64,000 nucleotides of DNA from Amycolatopsis solani (lineage in GTDB: Bacteria > Actinomycetota > Actinomycetes > Mycobacteriales > Pseudonocardiaceae): assembly GCF_033441515.1 (NCBI RefSeq), contig NZ_JAWQJT010000003.1, forward strand, positions 1,054,001-1,118,000. Direction: 5' to 3'. This document shows positions 58,306 through 64,000 of the stretch, one piece after another (position 1 is the stretch's first letter; each line of letters opens with the position of its first letter). The notes under the pieces were generated by a model. It was not told the origin of the DNA. It saw only the letters and a program-made list of their open reading frames with translations, and did not search any database. Made by a program: the position numbers and the translations under genes.

Positions 58306-59100
58306 TCACCAGCGCAGCACGTACGGCTGCCCGGTCTCCTTGAAGTGACCCACGTTACGGCACTCGGTCAGGCCGACCCGGACGCGCGAGGACAGCGGCT
58401 GGTGCACGTGGCCGAACACCGACCAGCGCGGCCGCTGCTCCCGGATCAGCTCCAGCAGCGCCGTGGAGCCGATCTCGTTGCGGCGCGCGACGACGTCGTA
58501 GGTCAGCTCCGGCACGGCGGGCGGGCCGTGCGTGCAGAGGACGTCGACGTCGGTGAGCGCGGCGACGCTCTTGTCGTAGTCCTCGCGATCCCGCAGGTAG
58601 GGGCGCCAGGCGGCGCCCTTGCGGCGGTGCGGGACGACGCCGTCGGGCAGCAGCGCGCCGCCGACGAACCCGAACCGGAGGCCGCCGATCTCGGTCACCT
58701 CGCCGTCGAGGACGTGGACGCCCTCGCCGGTGAACTCGGGCCACAGCGAGGGCGTGTCGACGTTGCCCGGCGTGGCGTAGGTGGGCGCGGTCATGGCCGC
58801 GAACAGCGTCGCGTACTGCTCGCGGATGGCCTCGTCGACCGCGGCGGCCGGGTCGTCGAGGGTCGCCCAGAGCGTCCGGGAAAAGGCAACGGTTTCGTCA
58901 CGGGTGCCCTCGCGGCGCAGGCGCGCGAACTCGCCGACCTTCCCGGCGCCGAACAGCGCGCCCATGATGCCCTTGTCGTGGTCGCGGTAGTCGACGAAGT
59001 CCAGCAGGTCGCCGAGCACGACCAGCGCGTCGGCTCCGTCCCCCGCGCGCTTCAGCGCGTCCGCGTTGCCGTGCACGTCCGAGACGACGTGTACCCGCAC
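58306..59100 (-). CDS. Calcineurin-like metallophosphoesterase
   Basis: The 264-residue protein has metallophosphoesterase motifs: VVSDVHGNADAL (DxH), VVLGDLLDFVDY (GDxxD), GNVDTP (GNxD), and CTHGPP plus VFGHVHQ (GHxH). Substrate unknown. GTG start at 59100, AGGGG upstream. It lies 11 bp after one SRPBCC gene and 27 bp before the next, in a block that in mycobacteria lacks this gene, so it was probably inserted in this lineage. Confidence 0.88.
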   Translation of the reverse strand: MRVHVVSDVHGNADALKRAGDGADALVVLGDLLDFVDYRDHDKGIMGALFGAGKVGEFARLRREGTRDETVAFSRTLWATLDDPAAAVDEAIREQYATLFAAMTAPTYATPGNVDTPSLWPEFTGEGVHVLDGEVTEIGGLRFGFVGGALLPDGVVPHRRKGAAWRPYLRDREDYDKSVAALTDVDVLCTHGPPAVPELTYDVVARRNEIGSTALLELIREQRPRWSVFGHVHQPLSSRVRVGLTECRNVGHFKETGQPYVLRW

Positions 59101-59111
59101 CCCTGATCCCC

Positions 59112-59522
59112 TTAGTCTTCGCCGCGCGGAGGCACTCCGGGCTCGCGCCCGTCCTCCAGGATCTCCTTCAGCCCGAGCGCGATCCCCTTCGCCGCGCGGG
59201 CCCGCCGATCGAACTCCCGGCGCAGGTCACGTGGCGAAAGCGCGCGGGGCGCGCCCGCCGCGTCGGCGGGGGTCGCCCGCAGGAAGTAGTGCAGCAGGGT
59301 GCCGTCGAGCACCGGCTCGAGCCAGACCTCCATCGTACCGACGAGAGCGCCCCGCACGGTCCAGCGCAGGCCCTTGTCCCCCCGGTCGGTGTAGACCTCC
59401 AGGACCAGGTCGGGCCAGTAGCGCCGCCAGGACGCCGGCTGGGCGAAGACCGCGGCCACGGTGGCCGGCGGAACGGCGAGGAACGTCTCGTCGACGATGT
59501 CGAGTGAGGGTGGCGCGTTCAC
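59112..59522 (-). CDS. SRPBCC-like conserved protein (Rv2186c-like position)
   Basis: The 136-residue protein has SRPBCC features (IVDETFLAVPPATVAAVFAQPASWRRYWPDL, GTLLHYFLRA) and a basic C-terminal helix (LRREFDRRARAAKGIALGLKEILED). It corresponds to the conserved hypothetical beside fadD15 in mycobacteria. First gene of the six-gene minus-strand operon, divergent to fadD15 across 127 bp. The GTG start has a weak ribosome site. Ligand unknown. Confidence 0.8.
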   Translation of the reverse strand: MNAPPSLDIVDETFLAVPPATVAAVFAQPASWRRYWPDLVLEVYTDRGDKGLRWTVRGALVGTMEVWLEPVLDGTLLHYFLRATPADAAGAPRALSPRDLRREFDRRARAAKGIALGLKEILEDGREPGVPPRGED

Positions 59523-59649
59523 GTGCGAAGAATGTCACGCCCTCGCCGTGCGACGGCGATCAGCATGGTCTTAAGGTGCACACCACGCTAAGTTGACTGG
59601 CGGGTAACAGCGGTGTCGCCCACCGCACGCGTTGAACACGGAGGTCCAC

Positions 59650-61446
59650 GTGCGCGAATACAGCGCTCCCGCCGGCAAGCCGGTGGCCGACGACGAGAAC
59701 ATGTCCGATGTCGTCTGGGCGAACGCCGAGCGGTTCTCGGACGTGGTGAGCTTCCGCCGCCAGGTCGAGGGCAGCTGGCTGGACGTGACCGCCAAGGAGT
59801 TCGCGGCCGAGGTGCTGGCCGTCGCCAAGGGCATGGCCAAGGCCGGGATCGGCCGCGGCGACCGCGTCGCGATCATGTCGAAGACCCGCTACGAGTGGAC
59901 GCTGATCGACTTCGCGATCTGGGCGGCCGGCGCGGTCACGGTGCCGATCTACGACACCTCCTCCCCCGAACAGGTGTACTGGATCCTCTCCGACTCGGCC
60001 GCCAAGGGAATCTTCGTCGAGACGAACGCCCACGCCGCGGCGGTCGACGAGATCCGGGACCGGCTCACCGGGCTGGACAACACGTGGCAGATCGAGGGCG
60101 ACTCCCCCGCCGTCGAGGAGCTGGCCGCGCTGGGCGCTTCGCTGTCCGACGACGAGCTGCACGACCGCCGCCGCGAGGTGACCGCGGGCGAGCTCGCCAC
60201 GATCGTCTACACCTCGGGCACCACCGGCCGCCCCAAGGGCGTCGAGCTGACCCACCGCAACCTGCTGGCCGAGATCCGCGCCGACATCGAGGCGTTCCCG
60301 CAGCTCATGGAGCAGGGCAACTCGCTGCTGGTGTTCCTGCCGCTGGCGCACGTGCTGGCCCGCGCGATCGCGGTGACCGCGCTGTCGGCCCGCGTCACCC
60401 TCGGGCACACCCCGGACGTCAAGAACCTGGTCGCCGACCTGGGCACGTTCCGCCCGACGTTCGTGGTCGCGGTGCCGCGCGTGTTCGAGAAGGTCTACAA
60501 CTCGGCGAAGCAGAAGGCCCACGGCGACGGCAAGGGCAAGATCTTCGACGCCGCCGAGGCGGTCGCGGTCGCCTACAGCGAGGCGCAGGACAAGGGCGGC
60601 GCCGGGTTCGGCCTGAAGGCCAAGCACCTGGTGTTCGACAAGCTGGTCTACGGCAAGCTGCGCGCGGCCCTCGGCGGCCGCTGCGTCGCGGCGGTGTCGG
60701 GCGGCGCGCCGCTGGGTGCCCGGCTGGCGCACTTCTTCCGCGGCATCGGCGTCCCGGTGTTCGAGGGCTACGGCCTGACCGAGACGTCCGCGGCGGCGAA
60801 CGTCAACACCCAGACGGCCTTCCGCGTCGGCACGGTCGGCAAGCCGGTCAACGGCACGTCGGTCCGCATCGCCGACGACGGCGAGGTCCTGCTCAAGGGC
60901 GACGTCGTGTTCGGGGCGTACTACAACAACCCGCAGGCGACGGCCGAGTCCCTCACCGACGGCTGGTTCCACACCGGCGACCTGGGCGAGCTCGACTCCG
61001 ACGGCTTCCTGAAGATCACCGGCCGCAAGAAGGAGATCATCGTGACGGCGGGCGGCAAGAACGTCGCCCCGTCCGGCCTCGAGGACACCATCAAGGCGGC
61101 CCCGCTGGTCAGCCAGGCGATGGTGGTCGGCGACCAGCGCCCCTTCATCGCGGCGCTGGTGACGGTGGACGAGGAGTACTTCCCGTCCTGGAAGTCCCAG
61201 CACGGCAAGCCTGCCGGCGCATCGGTGGCGGACCTCGCTTCGGACGCCGACCTGCTCGCCGAGATCCAGGCGGCGGTGGACGAGGCCAACAAGCAGGTGT
61301 CGAAGGCCGAGGCGATCAAGAAGTTCACGGTGCTGGCCAACGACTTCACCGAAGCCGGCGGCGAGATCACGCCGAGCCTGAAGCTGAAGCGCAACGTGGT
61401 CACGAAGAACTACGCGAACGACATCGAAGGCCTGTACAAGAAGTAG
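59650..61446 (+). CDS. fadD15: Long-chain fatty acid-CoA ligase FadD15
   Basis: The 598-residue adenylate-forming enzyme has IVYTSGTTGRPKGVEL (AMP P-loop), FEGYGLTETSAAANVNT, WFHTGDLGELDSDGFLKITGRKKEIIVTAGGKNV and the C-terminal KLKRN Lys region. It activates long-chain fatty acids to acyl-CoA. Start at GTG 59650, because GGAGG lies five bases upstream and VREYSAPAG aligns with the N-terminus of mycobacterial FadD15 (600 residues); a TTG at 59632 would cover that site. Divergent SRPBCC/ArsA operon as in Rv2183c-Rv2187. Confidence 0.94.
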   Translation: MREYSAPAGKPVADDENMSDVVWANAERFSDVVSFRRQVEGSWLDVTAKEFAAEVLAVAKGMAKAGIGRGDRVAIMSKTRYEWTLIDFAIWAAGAVTVPIYDTSSPEQVYWILSDSAAKGIFVETNAHAAAVDEIRDRLTGLDNTWQIEGDSPAVEELAALGASLSDDELHDRRREVTAGELATIVYTSGTTGRPKGVELTHRNLLAEIRADIEAFPQLMEQGNSLLVFLPLAHVLARAIAVTALSARVTLGHTPDVKNLVADLGTFRPTFVVAVPRVFEKVYNSAKQKAHGDGKGKIFDAAEAVAVAYSEAQDKGGAGFGLKAKHLVFDKLVYGKLRAALGGRCVAAVSGGAPLGARLAHFFRGIGVPVFEGYGLTETSAAANVNTQTAFRVGTVGKPVNGTSVRIADDGEVLLKGDVVFGAYYNNPQATAESLTDGWFHTGDLGELDSDGFLKITGRKKEIIVTAGGKNVAPSGLEDTIKAAPLVSQAMVVGDQRPFIAALVTVDEEYFPSWKSQHGKPAGASVADLASDADLLAEIQAAVDEANKQVSKAEAIKKFTVLANDFTEAGGEITPSLKLKRNVVTKNYANDIEGLYKK

Positions 61447-61455
61447 CGAGCGGCG

Positions 61456-61791
61456 TCACGGCCGCACGAAGCCGTGACTTCGCTCCACCTTCGCCACGTG
61501 CAGGGTGTAGCTCTCGTACCACTCCGCGCGGCCCCGCCGCTGGGCCGCGCGGTGCTCGGCGTTGCGGCGCCACTCGGTCAGGGCGTCGGCGTCGCGGAAG
61601 TACCCGACGGTGATGCCGAGCCCGCCGGGCGTCTGCGCGTGGTCCATCCCCAGGTACCCGGGGACCTCCCGCACGAGGTCCTCCATGCGGGCGTTCGTCT
61701 CGCCGTAGCCGTCCTGCTCGGCGGTGCGCACCGTCGTGAAGACGGCCAGGTGGTACGGCGGTTCGAAGGCCCCGACGGGGTGCTCGCTCAT
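61456..61791 (-). CDS. Antibiotic-monooxygenase (ABM) family protein
   Basis: The 111-residue protein is one ABM ferredoxin-like domain: LAVFTTVRTAEQDGYGETNARMEDLVREVPGYLGMDHAQ, ITVGYFRDADALTEWRRNAEHRAAQRRGRAEWYESY. Such dimeric proteins act as cofactor-free monooxygenases, haem-degrading enzymes or stress proteins. ATG 61791 has no strong ribosome site. It is convergent to fadD15 with a 9-bp gap and 41 bp downstream of the beta-glucosidase gene. Confidence 0.85.
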   Translation of the reverse strand: MSEHPVGAFEPPYHLAVFTTVRTAEQDGYGETNARMEDLVREVPGYLGMDHAQTPGGLGITVGYFRDADALTEWRRNAEHRAAQRRGRAEWYESYTLHVAKVERSHGFVRP

Positions 61792-61832
61792 GGCGTCACC
61801 GTAGAGCCGGCGGCCGACGCGGACCAGCGCTT

Positions 61833-63200
61833 TTACCCCGGTGCGCGCTGCGCCGTCACGAAGTCGCGGTACCAGCGGTAACTCGCCCGTGGCGTGCGGG
61901 CCTGCGTCGCGTAGTCGACGTGCACCAGGCCGAACCGGTGCTTGTAGCCGTGCGCCCACTCGAAGTTGTCCAGCAACGACCAGCAGAAGTACCCGCGCAG
62001 GTCCACGCCGGCCGCCGCCGCGGTGCGCGCTGCCTCGATGTGCTCGGTCAGGTACGTGATGCGCTCGTAGTCGGCGAAGTCGCTGCGGTCCGGGTACACG
62101 CAGCCGTTCTCCGTGACGTACACCGGGGGCAGGTCCGGGTAGCGGTTGTGCAGGCCCACCAGTGCTTCGGTGAGGCCTTCCGGCTCGACCGGCCAGCCCA
62201 TGCCGGTGCGCGGGACGTCCGGCAGCCGCGAGGTGTCGACGCCGATGTCGGCCACCGTCCGCGCCGCCGGGTCCGGTTCGCGGTGCGGGGCGTCCGCGAC
62301 GTGCAGGCGGTAGTAGTAGTTGACGCCCAGGTAGTCCAGCGGCTGCCCGATCGTCCCCAGGTCGCCGTCGTGGCGGAAGGCGAAGTCCGAAGCGCCGCTG
62401 AACATCGCCGCCAGCCCCGGGGCGTAGCGGCCGCCGAACAGCGGGTCGGTGAACTGCCGGCGCAGCAAGGTGTCCTGGCGGGCGGCGGCCGCCGCGTCCG
62501 CGGCCGAGGCGGACACCGGGACGACCGGCGACTGGTTGAGGACGATGCCGAACTGGTGGTGCGGGGGTGCCTGCGCCCGCATCGCCCGCACCGCCAGGCC
62601 GTGGCCGAGCAGCAGGTGGTGGGCCGCGGCGAGGGCGCCGTGGCCCTCCTTCGCGCCGGGCGCGTGGCGGCCCTCGCCGTAGCCCGCGACCGCGCACGGG
62701 TACGGCTCGTTCAGCGTCGTCCAGTGCTCGACCAGGTCGCCGAGCTCCGCGTGGACCAGTGCCGCGTAGTCGGCGAACCGGAACGCCGTGTCGCGCGAGC
62801 GCCAGCCGCCTTCGTCCTCCAGCGCCTGCGGGAGGTCCCAGTGGTAGAGCGTCAGGAACGGCTCGATCCCCTTCTCCCGCAGCCCTTCCGCGAGCCGCCG
62901 GTAGAAGTCGAGCCCGCGGCGTTCGACGCGGCCGCGGCCGGACGGCTGCACGCGCGGCCACGACACCGAGAACCGGTAGGCGTCCACGCCGAGGCCGGCG
63001 AGCAGGGCGAGGTCCTGCGGCCAGCGGTGGTAGTGGTCCGCCGCCGGTTCCCCGGTGTCGCCGCCGGCCACCGCGCCGGGGACCGCGGCGAAGGTGTCCC
63101 AGATGGACGGTCCGCGGCCGTCCGCGGTGGTGGCGCCCTCGATCTGGAACGCCGAAGTGGCGACGCCCCAGCGGAAGCCGGGCGGGAAACTGGTGGTCAC
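61833..63200 (-). CDS. Family 1 beta-glucosidase
   Basis: The 455-residue GH1 enzyme has PGFRWGVATSAFQIEGA at the start, the acid/base Glu in TLNEPYPCA and the nucleophile Glu in VYVTENGCVYP; LLDNFEWAHGYKHRFGLVHVDY completes the barrel. It lacks a signal peptide, so it is intracellular and acts on imported disaccharides such as cellobiose. GTG 63200 follows GGAG. It begins 16 bp after the ABC permease gene, the arrangement of cebEFG-bglC-type uptake operons. Confidence 0.93.
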   Translation of the reverse strand: MTTSFPPGFRWGVATSAFQIEGATTADGRGPSIWDTFAAVPGAVAGGDTGEPAADHYHRWPQDLALLAGLGVDAYRFSVSWPRVQPSGRGRVERRGLDFYRRLAEGLREKGIEPFLTLYHWDLPQALEDEGGWRSRDTAFRFADYAALVHAELGDLVEHWTTLNEPYPCAVAGYGEGRHAPGAKEGHGALAAAHHLLLGHGLAVRAMRAQAPPHHQFGIVLNQSPVVPVSASAADAAAAARQDTLLRRQFTDPLFGGRYAPGLAAMFSGASDFAFRHDGDLGTIGQPLDYLGVNYYYRLHVADAPHREPDPAARTVADIGVDTSRLPDVPRTGMGWPVEPEGLTEALVGLHNRYPDLPPVYVTENGCVYPDRSDFADYERITYLTEHIEAARTAAAAGVDLRGYFCWSLLDNFEWAHGYKHRFGLVHVDYATQARTPRASYRWYRDFVTAQRAPG

Positions 63201-63216
63201 GGTGGTCTCCGGGAGG

Positions 63217-64000
63217 TCAGCCCTTGAGCGCGCCCTGCATGATGCCGCCGACGATCTGGCGGCCGAACAGCAGGAACACGAGGAGGACGGGGACGGTGCC
63301 GATGGTCGCGGCGGTGAGCACGAGCGTGTAGTCGGTGGTGTAGCCACTGGCCAAAGTGGACAGCGCGGTCTGGACGGTCGGGTTCTCCGGGGTCAGCACG
63401 ACCAGCGGCCAGAAGAAGTCGTTCCACGCCTGCATGAACGTGAACAGCCCGAGCACCGCCGCGGCCGGGCGGGCCGCGGGCAGCGCCACGTGCCAGAACA
63501 GCCGCAGCGAGCCGCAGCCGTCCATCCGCCCGGCTTCCAGCAGTTCCAGCGGCAGCGCGCGTTCGAAGTACTGGCGCATGAAGAACACGCCGAACGCGGT
63601 GACCAGCCCGGGCACGATCACCGCCTGCAACTGCCCGGCCCAGCCGAAGTCGGCCATCATCATGTAGAGCGGGACGACGCCGAGCTCGGTCGGGATCGCC
63701 TGGGTGGCGACCACGAGCAGCAGCAGGAAGGTCCGCCCGCGGAACTTCAGCTTGGCGAAGGCGAACCCGGCCAGCGTGGAGAACAGCACCACCGACACGG
63801 TGATCGTGCCCGCGACGATCACCGAGTTCCCCAGCGCCAGCGCGAAGTTCGTCTCGTCGAAGACGCGGGCGATGTTCTCGAACAGGTGCCCGCCGGGCAC
63901 GAGCACCGGCGGCACGCTGCCGACCGCCTCCGTCGTCTGTGAGGAGACGACGAACGACCAGTACACCGGGAACGCCGAACCGGCCAGGATCGCGATCAGC
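63217..64000 (-). CDS. Carbohydrate ABC transporter permease (CebG/MalG-like), 5' end outside window
   Basis: At least 260 codons are open to the window edge and continue beyond it. The protein has several membrane helices (SVIVAGTITVSVVLFSTLAGFAF, VIVPGLVTAFGVFFM, ATIGTVPVLLVFLLFGRQIV) and the EAA loop EAGRMDG...HVALP that docks on the ATPase subunit. It is the second inner-membrane permease type of CUT1 sugar importers. With the downstream beta-glucosidase it suggests cellobiose/oligosaccharide uptake; binding protein and first permease should lie beyond the window. Confidence 0.9.
   Translation of the reverse strand, partial: LIAILAGSAFPVYWSFVVSSQTTEAVGSVPPVLVPGGHLFENIARVFDETNFALALGNSVIVAGTITVSVVLFSTLAGFAFAKLKFRGRTFLLLLVVATQAIPTELGVVPLYMMMADFGWAGQLQAVIVPGLVTAFGVFFMRQYFERALPLELLEAGRMDGCGSLRLFWHVALPAARPAAAVLGLFTFMQAWNDFFWPLVVLTPENPTVQTALSTLASGYTTDYTLVLTAATIGTVPVLLVFLLFGRQIVGGIMQGALKG

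Overview
The window is chromosomal DNA from a high-GC actinomycete of the Pseudonocardiaceae, most likely Amycolatopsis. Codon third positions are almost always G or C, GTG and TTG starts are common, and gene content follows Mycobacterium/Nocardia/Streptomyces patterns: kstR-fadE34, a cvnABCD conservon, XRE/DUF397 regulator pairs and CU044_5270 proteins. The phosphofructokinase also carries the PPi-type residues known from Amycolatopsis methanolica. I see no rRNA, tRNA, IS element, prophage or CRISPR array. This is dense core-like chromosome with about 58 protein genes, including one 21-codon leader peptide.

Layout. 1-10.7 kb: 5' part of an SNF2-type helicase; divergent fadE34-like/kstR pair with two KstR-type operators; LLM oxidoreductase; methyltransferase; isobutyryl-CoA mutase icmF; ArsR-SRPBCC-DUF899 operon with a clear promoter and operator. 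10.7-16.7 kb: conservon cvnABCD, whose kinase has a long Pro/Gly/Gln tail and a duplicated C-terminal module. 17.7-22.7 kb: DUF485-ActP acetate uptake, TetR/MFS pair with three operators, small membrane proteins. 23-32.6 kb: lytic transglycosylase, crotonase, GNAT, racemase (mcr)-acyl-CoA dehydrogenase pair with TetR, membrane protein, succinate-semialdehyde dehydrogenase. 32.6-40 kb: large LuxR-type ATPase regulator, XRE/DUF397 pair, tesB, pyk. 40-47 kb: DUF2461, DUF1801, secreted GH18 chitinase, ArsR, HxlR, truncated haemoglobin, an unusual HAL-family protein, ECF sigma with its CU044_5270 partner. 47-61.5 kb: PPi-type pfkA, attenuator-controlled DAHP synthase, RNase AS, plsC, esterase, GCS2 ligase, Nudix-NYN fusion, ROK kinase, ArsA ATPase, SRPBCC proteins, fadD15. 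61.4-64 kb: ABM protein and a beta-glucosidase/ABC sugar permease operon.

How genes work together. Several loci concern CoA-ester and sterol/branched-chain catabolism (fadE34, kstR, icmF, mcr with an acyl-CoA dehydrogenase, echA, tesB, fadD15). The 50-61 kb block keeps the mycobacterial order around Rv2179c-Rv2187 (RNase AS, plsC, DUF, ArsA, SRPBCC, SRPBCC, fadD15).

Main leads: (1) a family of about 45-bp intergenic hairpins whose arms are themselves 13-bp palindromes, four full copies and one half copy here; (2) a leader peptide with Tyr-Phe-Trp-Phe codons before DAHP synthase, apparently translated from a leaderless mRNA; (3) a HAL/PAL-fold protein lacking the Ala-Ser-Gly that forms the MIO cofactor; (4) clear operators for KstR, TetR/MFS, ArsR, XRE and the chitinase promoter.
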